Source of the DNA: Acidobacteriota bacterium
GTDB taxonomy: Bacteria > Acidobacteriota > Blastocatellia > Pyrinomonadales > Pyrinomonadaceae
Direction: 5' to 3'
Length of the DNA stretch: 64,000 nucleotides
Assembly (NCBI GenBank): GCA_019639155.1
Contig: JAHBSJ010000013.1
Coordinates: 42,352 to 106,351 of the forward strand
The translations under genes were made by a program, and so were the position numbers. Below the pieces are notes generated by a model. The model was not told the DNA's origin. It saw only the letters and a list, made by a program, of their open reading frames with translations, and did not search any database. Of the stretch, positions 33,943 to 44,020 are shown piece after piece (within the stretch, counting starts at the first letter, position 1; each line of letters starts with the position of its first letter).

Positions 33943-35550
33943 ATGAACAGCAATGTAACTACGCTTAATCTCGCATCCATCGTCTCGCATCATGCCCGCC
34001 TTGCACCGCAAAAGGAAGCGGTAGTGCTCGGCGATTCGCGGTTCACTTACGGGCAGCTTGAGGCAATGACCAACAAGGTCGCCAACGCATTGGCCAAAAT
34101 GGGTATAGGCCATGGCGACAAGGTCGCTTTGAACTGCCCCAACCTACCGTATTTCCCGATCGTGTACTACGGCATCATGAAAACCGGAGCCGCGGTAGTG
34201 CCGCTTTGTGTGCTGTTCAAGGCCCGCGAGATCGAATATCAGCTTCGCGATTCGGATGCAAAGGCAGTATTCGTTTTCGAAGGCACGGACGAGCTTCCGA
34301 TGGGCTCCGAAACGAAAGAGGCATTCGATAAGGTCGATTCCTGTGAGCATCTCGTCGTAATGACAAAAGAGCTTACGTCGCCCTCGCCGATCGAAGGGCA
34401 TCCAACGCTCGCTCAGGTCATCGGTGGCGAATCGGACAAATTCGACATCTACCCGACCGCGCCTGACGACACCTGCGCGATCCTCTACACATCGGGAACG
34501 ACCGGCATGCCGAAAGGCGCCGAGTTGACGCACCTCAATCTTTGGTCAAACGTCGTGACGACATACAGCATTCACCTGCCGATGCTGGATTTCACCGACG
34601 GCGAGCAGAAGACAGTTCTGATCACGCTGCCTCTTTTCCACACCACCGGGCAAACGGTTCAAATGAACACAAACATCTATGGCGGCAACCGCGTGGTCTT
34701 GCTGCCGAGGTTCGATCCAAAAACCACGCTCGACACAATGGTCGCCGAAAAGGTCAATTTCTGGGTCGGTGTACCTACGATGTATTGGGCGTTGCTGCGT
34801 TATGCCGAAGAAACGGGCTATGACATTTCCGGCGTGAAGGACAACATGAAGGTCTGCACCTCCGGCGGAGCCCCGATGCCTGTAGAGGTAATGCGCGAAT
34901 TCACCGAAAAATTCGGCGTCCGCGTACTTGAAGGCTATGGCCTTAGCGAAACATCGCCGCTTGCAACTTTTAACCATTTTGAGAAACCGTCAAAACCGGG
35001 AACGGTCGGACAGCCGATCTTCGGTGTTGATGTGCGGTGCGTTGACGAAAATGACAACGAAGTTCCCCGCGGGACGCGCGGCGAGGTCGTCATTCGCGGG
35101 ACCAACGTGATGAAAGGCTACTACAAACGCCCCGATGCGACCGCAGAAGCTTTTCGAAACGGCTGGTTCCATACAGGCGACATCGGCATCATGGACGACG
35201 AAGGCTATCTGGCGATCGTTGACCGCAAAAAGGATATGATCCTGCGCGGTGGTTACAACGTCTATCCGCGTGAGCTTGAGGAAGTGATCATGACACATCC
35301 GGCGGTTTCGATGGTCGCCGTCCTCGGCGTGCCCGACGAGAAAATGGGCGAAGAGGTGAAAGCCTTCCTCGTATTAAAAGAAGGTGCGACGCTGACTCAT
35401 TCGGACTTCATCGACTGGTGCCGCGAGCAGTTCGCCGCGAATAAGTATCCGCGATACGTCGAATTTCGCGACAGCCTGCCGATCGGCAATACCGGCAAGA
35501 TATCGAAACTCGCACTGCGCGAAGAGATGGCGTCGCATTCGCACAACTGA
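33943..35550 (+). CDS. AMP-forming acyl-CoA synthetase (long-chain fatty-acid--CoA ligase type)
   Basis: The 535-residue protein has the ANL-superfamily core motifs: P-loop 'YTSGTTGMPKGAELTH' near 185-200, 'GYGLSETSP' near 330, 'GWFHTGDIG' near 405, and 'DRKKDMILRGGYNVYPRELEE' in overlapping pieces, with the hinge and C-terminal Lys in 'GNTGKISKLAL'. It activates a carboxylic acid as acyl-AMP, then acyl-CoA. The overall type resembles FadD-like ligases, but chain length is not determinable. It stands alone, with 128 bases of non-coding sequence before it. Confidence 0.88.
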   Translation: MNSNVTTLNLASIVSHHARLAPQKEAVVLGDSRFTYGQLEAMTNKVANALAKMGIGHGDKVALNCPNLPYFPIVYYGIMKTGAAVVPLCVLFKAREIEYQLRDSDAKAVFVFEGTDELPMGSETKEAFDKVDSCEHLVVMTKELTSPSPIEGHPTLAQVIGGESDKFDIYPTAPDDTCAILYTSGTTGMPKGAELTHLNLWSNVVTTYSIHLPMLDFTDGEQKTVLITLPLFHTTGQTVQMNTNIYGGNRVVLLPRFDPKTTLDTMVAEKVNFWVGVPTMYWALLRYAEETGYDISGVKDNMKVCTSGGAPMPVEVMREFTEKFGVRVLEGYGLSETSPLATFNHFEKPSKPGTVGQPIFGVDVRCVDENDNEVPRGTRGEVVIRGTNVMKGYYKRPDATAEAFRNGWFHTGDIGIMDDEGYLAIVDRKKDMILRGGYNVYPRELEEVIMTHPAVSMVAVLGVPDEKMGEEVKAFLVLKEGATLTHSDFIDWCREQFAANKYPRYVEFRDSLPIGNTGKISKLALREEMASHSHN

Positions 35551-35617
35551 AACAGCCGAATTTGCGGCCTCCGATGAATTACACCGCCTGGCTCTGATAT
35601 CATCGAATCAGCGAATT

Positions 35618-35977
35618 ATGCGTTTGATGGTTTTAGCTAAGGTTACGGCGGTGTCTCTTTTTTCGATTGCGTTGTTCGCGGCTTGCAATGCCGGCGGAGC
35701 AGCAAATTACTCAATTAAGGAAAGCCGCGATTACGAAGCGTCGATGTTCCGGCAGAATTGTGCGATCTGTCACGGCCCTGAGGCCGAAGGAAGAACGCTT
35801 GCCGATGGCCGTGTTATCCCGAATCTTCGCGTCGGCCCTCACAAATACGCGACCGACGAACAGATCTACCAGCACATATCCGAGGGCGGCAACGGAATGG
35901 TGCCTTTTCGCGGGCAATTAAGTGACCGCGAAATAAAGATGCTCGTCAAATTCGTCCAGGAGAAATTGCGGAAATGA
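35618..35977 (+). CDS. Small c-type cytochrome, probable lipoprotein
   Basis: The 119-residue product has a signal with a lipobox-like LFAAC (Cys23). A single haem-attachment CAICH (about 49-53) follows, then 'GPEAEGRTLADGRVIPNL' and a candidate axial Met in 'GNGMVPF' near 97. This is the class I monohaem cytochrome c layout. It probably carries electrons in the periplasm, anchored to a membrane. The last codons overlap the start of the next gene by four bases (ATGA). Confidence 0.85.
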   Translation: MRLMVLAKVTAVSLFSIALFAACNAGGAANYSIKESRDYEASMFRQNCAICHGPEAEGRTLADGRVIPNLRVGPHKYATDEQIYQHISEGGNGMVPFRGQLSDREIKMLVKFVQEKLRK

Positions 35978-36867
35978 AAGTTCTCATTACAGGTGCGTCG
36001 GGCCTGATCGGCAAGGCGTTGCAGAGGTCGTTTGAGGAAAAAGGCTGGGAAATGCTGCTTGGGTCGCGCAGCGAGCCTAAGGACGAAAAGCACATCAAAT
36101 GGACCGTTGAGGACGGTTTTTCCGATCCCGAACGGCTCGAGGGCATCGACGCCGTTGTCCACCTTGCGGGTGAAAGCGTGAACGGGCTTCGCTGGACCGA
36201 TGAAAAAAAGAAAGCCATTCGCGACAGCCGAGTCATCGGCACACGCAACTTGGTCGATGCGATTTCGAAACTGAAGAAGAAACCGAAGGTTTTAGTTGCT
36301 TCGTCCGCGATCGGCTTTTATGGCGAACGCGGTGATGAAGAAATGACCGAATCGAGTTCCGCCGGGACAGGCTTTCTGCCCGACGTCTCCAAAGAGTGGG
36401 AAGCCGAGTCTCGTCGTGCAGAGGACGCCGGCATCCGCACGGTTCTGCTTCGCACCGGCATCGTGCTGTCAAAGGACGGCGGTGCGCTCGGGACGATGCT
36501 GACACCGTTCAAATTCGGAGTAGGCGGCGTTGTAGGCTCCGGAAAGCAGTGGATGAGCTGGATCTCGTTGGACGATCAAGTAGCGATCATTAACTTTGTG
36601 ATCGAGAACGAGAGCATTCGCGGTGCTGTCAACGCCGTCAGCCCGAATCCTGCGACGAATGAAGAATTCACGAAAACGCTCGGCGATGTTATCTACCGCC
36701 CGACCATACTGCCGCTGCCGGAATTTGCCGTCTCGATGATGTTCGGCGAAATGGGCGACGCATTGCTTCTTGCCAGTACGAAAGTGCTGCCGAAACGCCT
36801 GTTGGACGCCGGCTTCGAATTCAAATACCCCGACCTGAAACCGGCGATCGAAAACGCCGTCAAATAG
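35974..36867 (+). CDS. TIGR01777-family NAD-dependent epimerase/SDR (YfcH/SDR39U1-like)
   Basis: The 297-residue protein opens with the Rossmann motif TGASGLIGKAL (6-16). It has 'VVHLAGESVNGLRWTDEKKKAI', the signature of the SDR39U1 group, and 'ASSAIGFYGERGDE', with the Tyr at the SDR active position. The C-terminal DUF1731-type end is 'LPKRLLDAGFEFKYPDL'. The substrate is unknown. It overlaps the cytochrome gene by four bases. Its stop overlaps the convergent DMT transporter by eight bases. Confidence 0.85.
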   Translation: MKVLITGASGLIGKALQRSFEEKGWEMLLGSRSEPKDEKHIKWTVEDGFSDPERLEGIDAVVHLAGESVNGLRWTDEKKKAIRDSRVIGTRNLVDAISKLKKKPKVLVASSAIGFYGERGDEEMTESSSAGTGFLPDVSKEWEAESRRAEDAGIRTVLLRTGIVLSKDGGALGTMLTPFKFGVGGVVGSGKQWMSWISLDDQVAIINFVIENESIRGAVNAVSPNPATNEEFTKTLGDVIYRPTILPLPEFAVSMMFGEMGDALLLASTKVLPKRLLDAGFEFKYPDLKPAIENAVK

Positions 36868-37759
36868 CGTTTGTCTGCTTGCGCCCGGCAATCGTTATTG
36901 CAATGCCGCCAAGAATTAGGAGCGCTGCAAATAGAAGCCGCAGCGTCATCTGCTCGTCCAGCAAAATGAAGGCGAGCACTCCTGCGATGACCGGTACCGA
37001 AAGCTGCAGCACCGCCGCACGCGTAGACGTGAGGCTTTGCAATGCCGTGTACCAGATCGCGTAGCCGACGCCCGAGGCGATCGCTCCCGATAGAACTGCG
37101 AGAAACACACCGGCTCCGGTAATACGGAGTTCGGCGAGAAAGAACGGTACCGTCAGCAAAACGAAAGGCAGCGATCGAATAAAATTCCCCGTGGTCTCAC
37201 TCAGCGGATCGCCATCGCCTTTTCCCCTGAGCGTGTACCCGCCCCATGCGGCTCCGGCGGCCGCCATCAGAAGTGAACTTGCGAGCGGCGGCGATTCAAG
37301 GCCCGGGATCACCAAGTAAACGAGCCCGCCGACCGCGGCCGCGAGGCCTGTCCACTCCAGAACGCCGGGCCGCTCGCCTCTGACCAGCGACACGGCGATC
37401 ATTGTCAGTTGTACCGACCCAAATAATATCAACGCCCCGGTAGCGGCGGTGAGGCCCAAATACGCGAGCGAAAAACAGATCGCGTAAGCAAATAGCAATA
37501 AAGCGGAGGGCCAAGAACCTTGTTGCAGGAGCCCGCGTGTAAGCAAGGGCGTATCATTCGGCGTCGCACTTATGCCCTTGCTCACTCTTACGCTCCTCCA
37601 AGCGAACCAGATGAAGAATAACGTCAGAGCACCTGACGTGAGTCGGACAGCAGTGAAACTCGCCGCATCCGCCTCGCCGCCCGCAAGTGCAAGACGGCAC
37701 AATATCGAATTGAACGCAAAGGCGACGAGGGCAAGAGAAGTAAGAAAGAAGATCTTCAA
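36860..37759 (-). CDS. EamA/DMT-superfamily transporter
   Basis: The 299-residue protein has ten hydrophobic segments arranged as two EamA repeats (residues 1-140 and 150-292). The second repeat includes 'GVGYAIWYTALQSLTSTRAAVLQLSVPVIA' in overlapping pieces, typical of drug/metabolite exporters. The start is a TTG six bases after the lysS stop, with GAGGAAAG placed at the usual distance, so it is co-transcribed with lysS. The substrate is unknown. Confidence 0.85.
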   Translation of the reverse strand: MKIFFLTSLALVAFAFNSILCRLALAGGEADAASFTAVRLTSGALTLFFIWFAWRSVRVSKGISATPNDTPLLTRGLLQQGSWPSALLLFAYAICFSLAYLGLTAATGALILFGSVQLTMIAVSLVRGERPGVLEWTGLAAAVGGLVYLVIPGLESPPLASSLLMAAAGAAWGGYTLRGKGDGDPLSETTGNFIRSLPFVLLTVPFFLAELRITGAGVFLAVLSGAIASGVGYAIWYTALQSLTSTRAAVLQLSVPVIAGVLAFILLDEQMTLRLLFAALLILGGIAITIAGRKQTNAI

Positions 37760-37764
37760 ATCTA

Positions 37765-39381
37765 TTAGCTTTCCTCTGTGCTATCTGTGTCCTCTGTGGC
37801 GAATTGCTTTTCCGGCCGCATGTGCGGGAAAAGTATGACGTCGCGGATCGAATGTTTGTTCGTCAGCAGCATCGTCAGGCGGTCGATGCCGATGCCGATG
37901 CCCGCGGCGGGCGGCATGCCGTAGGACAATGCACGAACGTAATCCTCGTCAAGCACCATCGCTTCTTCGTCGCCTTTTTCCCGCTGCGCCATCTGATCGA
38001 CAAAACGGTCGTACTGCTCTTTAGGGTCGTTCAGCTCCGAAAAACCGTTCGCGACCTCCATTCCATTGATGAACAGCTCGAAACGCTCCGCGATCTGCGG
38101 GTTCTCCGGCGAAGCCTTGGAAAGCGGTGAGATGGATTTCGGGAAATCGACGATGAACGTCGGCTGGATCAGTGTGTGCTCAACGTCATTCTCAAATTTT
38201 TCCAGCAAGTCCGAATCCGAGAGCCCGGTCGCTATCGCTCCCGGTTCTGACACAGCCTCTGCCATCGAGATCCGACGAAAGTTCGAGAAGTCGATCTTAT
38301 TTCCTTCGTACTCAATGACAAGCCCGCCGGTTGCTTTCTGTACAGACTCCTGAAGCATTTTCTCGCAGAAATCCATCATGCCGTTGACGTCCATATAGGC
38401 ACAGTAGAATTCAAGCATGGTGAACTCGGGATTGTGCTTGTATGAGATGCCCTCGTTGCGGAAATTGCGGTTGAGTTCGTAAACCTTTTCGAAACCGCCG
38501 ACGACGAGACGCTTTAGATAGAGCTCGGGCGCGATGCGTGCGTAAAGGTCGATGTCGAGAGCGTTGTGATGCGTCTTGAAAGGCTTTGCGGCCGCACCTG
38601 TGGCTTTCGGCGTCAGCATCGGCGTTTCGACTTCGATATAGCCGTGGTCTTCGAGGTAACGCCGTATCGACGAGATCAGCTTTGCACGGCGTTCGAAAAC
38701 CTCTCGCGTCGTCAGCCCGTCGTGCTCAACCGCCAGCGACGAGCCGATCAGATCGACGTACCGCCGCCGCTGCTTGATCTCAGGGTCTTCTATGCCGTGC
38801 ATCTTGTCCGGCATAGGCAGCAGAGCCTTTGCGAGGAACTGCAGTTTTTCAATATGAACCGAAACCTCGCCGGTGTTCGTCACAAACAAATATCCTTCGA
38901 CGCCGATGAAATCTCCGTGGTCAAGAAGCTGCCAAACAGTCCATGAGTCTGGAAAGTCGAGGAGGTCTTGAATGTCATTCCGAACCACACTAAAGGCACC
39001 TTTCTTGCAATAGACCTGGAGTTTCGAGATGCCATCCGTAAGATGAACAAAATTGCCGCGTGGCGGCGTTGTCAAACGCCCGGCGATGCGAACAGTGCCG
39101 AGAGCTCGAAGCCGCTCGTTCATATCATCTTTTACCTCAGCCGGCGGACGTTCGCCTTCGCCGAGCTTCGATTTGACGTCAGCCATTTCGGCTTCGATCG
39201 AAGCGACCGCATCCCATTGCTTCAACGCCGTTACGGTGTCCTCGTCGCCGCTAAGAGCCGAACGGGAAAACTTGTTCGGATACACATTGCCGACCAGTTC
39301 GCGCAGCTTTTCCAGATGCTCGGCTCGTGCAGCGGTCTGGTCGTTAGGCTCGATGATGTCTTCAAATGACGGAATGCTCAT
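37765..39381 (-). CDS. lysS: Lysyl-tRNA synthetase (class II)
   Basis: The 538-residue enzyme (ATG at 39381; a GTG six bases earlier is possible) has an OB-fold anticodon domain ('[21 protein letters not shown]' in overlapping pieces). Class II motif 2 is '[20 protein letters not shown]', with '[15 protein letters not shown]', and motif 3 is '[15 protein letters not shown]'. The length is slightly above the usual 500 because of an extended N-terminus. The C-terminus ends in an acidic Asp/Glu/Ser tail. Confidence 0.95.
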   Translation of the reverse strand: MSIPSFEDIIEPNDQTAARAEHLEKLRELVGNVYPNKFSRSALSGDEDTVTALKQWDAVASIEAEMADVKSKLGEGERPPAEVKDDMNERLRALGTVRIAGRLTTPPRGNFVHLTDGISKLQVYCKKGAFSVVRNDIQDLLDFPDSWTVWQLLDHGDFIGVEGYLFVTNTGEVSVHIEKLQFLAKALLPMPDKMHGIEDPEIKQRRRYVDLIGSSLAVEHDGLTTREVFERRAKLISSIRRYLEDHGYIEVETPMLTPKATGAAAKPFKTHHNALDIDLYARIAPELYLKRLVVGGFEKVYELNRNFRNEGISYKHNPEFTMLEFYCAYMDVNGMMDFCEKMLQESVQKATGGLVIEYEGNKIDFSNFRRISMAEAVSEPGAIATGLSDSDLLEKFENDVEHTLIQPTFIVDFPKSISPLSKASPENPQIAERFELFINGMEVANGFSELNDPKEQYDRFVDQMAQREKGDEEAMVLDEDYVRALSYGMPPAAGIGIGIDRLTMLLTNKHSIRDVILFPHMRPEKQFATEDTDSTEES

Positions 39382-39457
39382 ATTCACTCTCGAAAATACT
39401 GATTAGAACAGACTAGCGCAGCCTCGTGCAAAACATCATACCGCCCGGCCGGCCGCT

Positions 39458-40459
39458 ATGATCCGAATCTATCAGGAATGCCCCGGAATTGGGAAAATCC
39501 GCGTCAAAGCGATAAACTTGTTTTATTCGATGCAAAGCTTTCGCGAAGATTATCTCAATCCTGTCTTTGAGGTGCTCAATTACAACCTCTTCACATTGGG
39601 CAATGCGAAGATCTCACCTTTGATCATTATCTACTTTATCCTGGTCTCGGCGGTTCTTCTTTTCGTTTCGAGACGGCTCAAGCGCCTCTTGGTCGACCAG
39701 CTTTCTAAGAGGACGAAACTTGACATCGGTGCCCAACAAGCTATCGGTACCGTCACTCGCTATGTCATTCTTTTCGTCGGTTTTCTGATAATTATCCAGA
39801 CGGCCGGCATTGACCTGACGGCATTGAATGTACTGGCCGGAGCTGTGGGCATCGGTATCGGTTTCGGCCTTCAGAACATCGCAAACAATTTCATCAGCGG
39901 CCTGATAATACTCTTTGAACGGCCGATCAAGGTCGGCGACCGCATTGAGGTTGGCGGCGTTCACGGACGGGTCGTAAATATAGCCGCACGCAGTACCAGC
40001 ATTCGCACGAATGACAACATCACGATAATCGTCCCGAACAGCAAGTTCATATCGGAGAACGTTATCAACTGGAGCTTTGGTGACGAAAAGATCCGCTTCA
40101 AGGTCCCGGTCGGTGTCGGCTATGATTCTGATGTCGAGCTTGTTGAAAGGCTGCTGCTTGAGGCCGCTAAAGAAAATGAGGACGTGCTTAAGGAACCGCC
40201 GCCGTCGGTCCGTTTTATCGAGTTCGGCGACCATGCTCTGAACTTTGAGCTACGCGCATGGAGCCATGCCAGGCTTCATCGTCCAGGGCTTTTTAAGAGC
40301 AATCTGAACTTCGCCATCATACGCAAATTTCGCGAACACGGCATCGAAATACCCAATCAGCAGCACGACATTCATCTCCGAACCGGACGCCTAAAAGGAA
40401 GCGAAACGTGGGAAATAGACAATCCGGCATTCCCGTGGGCGGTCAAAAGTTCCGACTAA
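39458..40459 (+). CDS. MscS-family small-conductance mechanosensitive channel
   Basis: The 333-residue protein has three hydrophobic segments: about residues 52-70, 95-115 and the pore-lining TM3 'VLAGAVGIGIGFGLQNIANN' near 128-148. The beta domain follows with 'FERPIKVGDRIEVGGVHGRV' and 'TIIVPNSKFIS'. The mixed alpha-beta C-terminal domain is complete. The channel releases solutes on osmotic downshift. The start may instead be the ATG at 39530, because the first 24 residues look unconserved. Confidence 0.9.
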   Translation: MIRIYQECPGIGKIRVKAINLFYSMQSFREDYLNPVFEVLNYNLFTLGNAKISPLIIIYFILVSAVLLFVSRRLKRLLVDQLSKRTKLDIGAQQAIGTVTRYVILFVGFLIIIQTAGIDLTALNVLAGAVGIGIGFGLQNIANNFISGLIILFERPIKVGDRIEVGGVHGRVVNIAARSTSIRTNDNITIIVPNSKFISENVINWSFGDEKIRFKVPVGVGYDSDVELVERLLLEAAKENEDVLKEPPPSVRFIEFGDHALNFELRAWSHARLHRPGLFKSNLNFAIIRKFREHGIEIPNQQHDIHLRTGRLKGSETWEIDNPAFPWAVKSSD

Positions 40460-40549
40460 GTTTCCTGCCGGGCTTCCACTGTGCAACAATCGATTCCGTT
40501 AGCGGAGAACGAGGCCTTACGGTAGTGTTCCCTGCGTAGAGGTGCGTTT

Positions 40550-43500
40550 GTGAGAGGGCAAATAGATACGATAGCGGACTTGGTCAGCAGCGGAAAAAGC
40601 ATTATCAGTATCGGCGGTTTGTCGTCTAGATCGGCGAAAACGTATGTTTTTGCAAAGCTTTATGAGCAGACAAGACGCGGATTTGCCATCATCGTCGATT
40701 CTAACTCGGATCTTGACGCGTGGGCTTCCGATCTGGAGTTTTTCCTCGATCGGGCCAATGGCACACAGCCGGTTGTCGTCTCCCTGCCGTCGTTCGACAC
40801 CGATGTTTATTCCGGTGTTTCGCCGCACGCAGAAACGCAGGAACGCCGGGCTCTTGCTCTGTGGCAGATCGCAAATGGCGATGCGGATATTGTGATATTG
40901 ACCGCACGCTCCCTGGTCCAAAAGATCCCGTCAAAAAAGAGTATTTTGGAGCTTGGCGCAAAAATAGTTCGAGATGAAGACCACCCGATCGACACGGTTT
41001 CCGAAAAGCTTCTCGCATCCGGTTACATTCGAGAAGAACCCATTTATGGACCCGGCCAGTTCTCCGTTCGCGGCGGCATTATGGACTTTTGGCCGCCGGA
41101 TCTCGAAGATCCGGTTCGCGTCGAATTCTTCGGTGATACCATCGATTCGATACGGTCTTTCGACGCCGAAACCCAGTTGTCGATCGAGCAGCTTCGCGAG
41201 GCGGATATCGCTCCGATGCGCGAATTTGCAGCGACGCCGCAGGATCTTCGCGACTGGGCGTTCTTTGCGGGACAAGAGTTCACCGACGAGAACTTCTCGC
41301 GGAATTTGCGCGACCGAACTGAGCTTGCGGTTGAAGGAGAAACGTTTTCGGGCTGGGAATTTCTCATACCTCTAGTAAAACCACTTGACGGCAGTATCTT
41401 CGAACACCTTGCCGGCTTCACTCTCGTTGCGGACGAACCGACCTTCATCGAGGATCTTTTGTCCGCTTTTTATGAGACCACCGATACACATTATTCGCGG
41501 TTGATCGAAGCCGGCGATGTCGGCCTTGAACCTTCGCGGCTTTTCGTAGAACCATCCGAGTTGCGGGAAAATATTGCAAAACTTCCCCGCATCGAACTTC
41601 GCTCACTTGGCCGAGCGGCCGCCGGGATCGACGAAGAATTCCAACAGGATGCTTCCCCGCTTTTCCTTTTCCCTTCGGCCGAAAACGCCGAAGAGGTAGA
41701 GATACTTTCGCGGGCCACTCGGCGTTTTCGGGGCGATGTACCGGCGTTCGCGGCGGAATTTGACCCGCGAGGACAGATCGTCGTCAGCACGCCCGGAATG
41801 GCAGAACGTCTTGCCGAGATCCTGCGTGAATACGAAATTTATCTGCCGGTCGAGAATATCAGGGTCGGCGGACTTTCTAGCGGATTTGAGATTCCGTCGG
41901 AGGGCCTGCTTTATTACACGGAATCCGACATTTTCGGCGAAGCCGCCGAATTTCAAAAGCCGAGCGGTCACAACCGCAGGCCAAAGTCCCGTCTCGGTGC
42001 GTTCATCTCCGATTTTCGTGACCTCAAACCCGGCGACTACGTTGTCCATATCGACCACGGCATCGGCAGATTCGACGGGCTTCAGACGATAGCATCGCAG
42101 GGCGTCGAGCGCGAATTCATGCTGCTCATTTACGCCGATAATGCAAAGCTTTTCGTCCCTGTCGAGCGAATGGATCTCGTCTCGCGATATTCCAGCGGCG
42201 AAAGCACGCAGCCCGCGCTCGACCGTCTCGGCGGCATCGGCTGGCAAAAGACAAAGGCAAAGGCAAAACGCGCGATGCGCGACATGGCCGACGAGCTTCT
42301 GAAGCTCTACGCCGAACGCAAGCTCGTACGCGGCCACGCATTCCCGCCCGATGCGCCTTGGCAGCATGAATTTGAGGACGCGTTCCCGTACGAGCTTACC
42401 GTCGATCAGGCATCCGCTATCGAGGACGTCAAAAAAGATATGGAAACACCGGTTCCGATGGATCGCCTGATCATCGGCGACGTTGGTTATGGAAAAACGG
42501 AGGTCGCCATGCGGGCGGCGTTCAAGGCAGTGATGGACGGAAAGCAGGCTGTTGTGCTGGCGCCAACGACGGTCCTCGCATACCAGCATTACGAGACGTT
42601 CAAGAAACGATTCGCTGCCTTTCCTGTAAGCATCGAGCTGATGTCGCGTTTCCGCACTACAAAAGAGCAAAAGTCGGTCGCCGAAATGGCTGCGAAAGGC
42701 GAGGTTGACGTGTTGATCGGCACCCATCGCGTCCTGTCGAACGACATAAAACTACCGAAATTGGGACTCGTTATCGTTGACGAAGAGCAGCGATTCGGTG
42801 TCGGTCACAAAGAAAAACTGAAACACTTAACAAAGAAGGTCGATGTCCTGACCTTATCGGCGACACCGATCCCGCGAACGCTGAATATGTCTTTGCTGGG
42901 CATGCGCGATATGTCGGTCATCGAAACACCGCCGCGCGACCGCCTTGCGATCAATACGCAGGTCGTGCAGTTTTCTGAAGGCGTCATTCGCTCGGCCATT
43001 GAGCTGGAGATGTCACGTAACGGCCAGGTGTTTTTCATACACAATCGCGTTGAATCGATCCAGGCGATCGCCGCGCTGATCCAAAAGATAGTCCCCGATG
43101 CCCGCGTCGCGATCGGTCACGGCCAGATGAACGAGAAGGAAATGGAGCAGGTGATGCTCGATTTCATCGATTACAAATACGATATCCTCGTTGCGACGAC
43201 CATCATCGAGAACGGCATCGACATCCCGCGGGCGAATACCATCATCATCAACCGCGCCGACAACTACGGCCTCTCACAGCTTTATCAGCTTCGCGGCCGT
43301 GTCGGGCGTTCGAACCGGCGTGCGTACGCGTATCTGTTGATACCAAGTGAGTTAGAGCTGACGCCGATCGCTCGGCGGCGACTAAGCGCGATACGTGAGT
43401 TCTCCGACCTCGGTGCGGGATTCCGACTTGCGGCGCTCGATCTCGAATTGCGGGGAGCAGGGAACATACTCGGCGGACAACAGTCAGGCCACCTCGACGC

Positions 43501-44020
43501 ACTGGGCTTTGACCTTTATACGAAAATGCTTGAGCGAACCATCGCAGAACTCCGCGGTGACGCTATCGCGGATGAGGTCAGCGTTTCTATAAATCTCGGC
43601 GTTGACGTCTCCATACCGAAAGACTATATCGTTGAAGCGGGCCAGCGGCTTCGAACCTACAAACGCATCGCTTCCGCCGAAACCGAAGCAGAGCTGGCGG
43701 CGATACACGACGAGATCGCTGACCGCTACGGCCGGATTCCGCATTCGGTCGAGCGTCTTTTCGATTACGGCAGGCTTAGAAAACTCGCGGAAAAGATCGG
43801 AATCGTATCTGTGGACAAGACCGCGGACGGCGTCGCGATAAAGCTTGGCGGATCTGCGCGTGTCTCGCCCGACAAACTTATGTCACTGCTGGGCGAAATA
43901 TCGGGAACCGCATTTTCGCCGGGCGGGATATTGCGTCTCCCCGTCCTGACCGCTGATCCTATCAAGACCGCCTCCGACGCACTGCGGGCTATCGCTGAGG
44001 ATCATTCCGTACAGTCGTAA
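40550..44020 (+). CDS. mfd: Transcription-repair coupling factor
   Basis: The 1156-residue protein from a GTG start has all Mfd modules. UvrB-like domains lie at residues 1-330 ('GPGQFSVRGGIMDFWPP'). The RNA-polymerase interaction domain is near 485-560 ('GDYVVHIDHGIGRFDGL'). The RecG-like translocase has Walker A 'IIGDVGYGKTEVAM', the DEEQ box 'VIVDEEQRFGVGHKE' and 'LSATPIPRTLNMSLLG'. The C-terminal D7 domain is present. It removes stalled RNA polymerase and recruits UvrA. The length is normal, and its end overlaps the convergent zinc-ribbon gene by 19 bases. Confidence 0.96.
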   Translation: MRGQIDTIADLVSSGKSIISIGGLSSRSAKTYVFAKLYEQTRRGFAIIVDSNSDLDAWASDLEFFLDRANGTQPVVVSLPSFDTDVYSGVSPHAETQERRALALWQIANGDADIVILTARSLVQKIPSKKSILELGAKIVRDEDHPIDTVSEKLLASGYIREEPIYGPGQFSVRGGIMDFWPPDLEDPVRVEFFGDTIDSIRSFDAETQLSIEQLREADIAPMREFAATPQDLRDWAFFAGQEFTDENFSRNLRDRTELAVEGETFSGWEFLIPLVKPLDGSIFEHLAGFTLVADEPTFIEDLLSAFYETTDTHYSRLIEAGDVGLEPSRLFVEPSELRENIAKLPRIELRSLGRAAAGIDEEFQQDASPLFLFPSAENAEEVEILSRATRRFRGDVPAFAAEFDPRGQIVVSTPGMAERLAEILREYEIYLPVENIRVGGLSSGFEIPSEGLLYYTESDIFGEAAEFQKPSGHNRRPKSRLGAFISDFRDLKPGDYVVHIDHGIGRFDGLQTIASQGVEREFMLLIYADNAKLFVPVERMDLVSRYSSGESTQPALDRLGGIGWQKTKAKAKRAMRDMADELLKLYAERKLVRGHAFPPDAPWQHEFEDAFPYELTVDQASAIEDVKKDMETPVPMDRLIIGDVGYGKTEVAMRAAFKAVMDGKQAVVLAPTTVLAYQHYETFKKRFAAFPVSIELMSRFRTTKEQKSVAEMAAKGEVDVLIGTHRVLSNDIKLPKLGLVIVDEEQRFGVGHKEKLKHLTKKVDVLTLSATPIPRTLNMSLLGMRDMSVIETPPRDRLAINTQVVQFSEGVIRSAIELEMSRNGQVFFIHNRVESIQAIAALIQKIVPDARVAIGHGQMNEKEMEQVMLDFIDYKYDILVATTIIENGIDIPRANTIIINRADNYGLSQLYQLRGRVGRSNRRAYAYLLIPSELELTPIARRRLSAIREFSDLGAGFRLAALDLELRGAGNILGGQQSGHLDALGFDLYTKMLERTIAELRGDAIADEVSVSINLGVDVSIPKDYIVEAGQRLRTYKRIASAETEAELAAIHDEIADRYGRIPHSVERLFDYGRLRKLAEKIGIVSVDKTADGVAIKLGGSARVSPDKLMSLLGEISGTAFSPGGILRLPVLTADPIKTASDALRAIAEDHSVQS

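Noticed and set aside
41603..42727. 374-codon minus-strand frame within mfd
   Set aside because: It is antisense to highly conserved Mfd motifs, its product has no recognisable domain, and long antisense frames are common in GC-rich genes.
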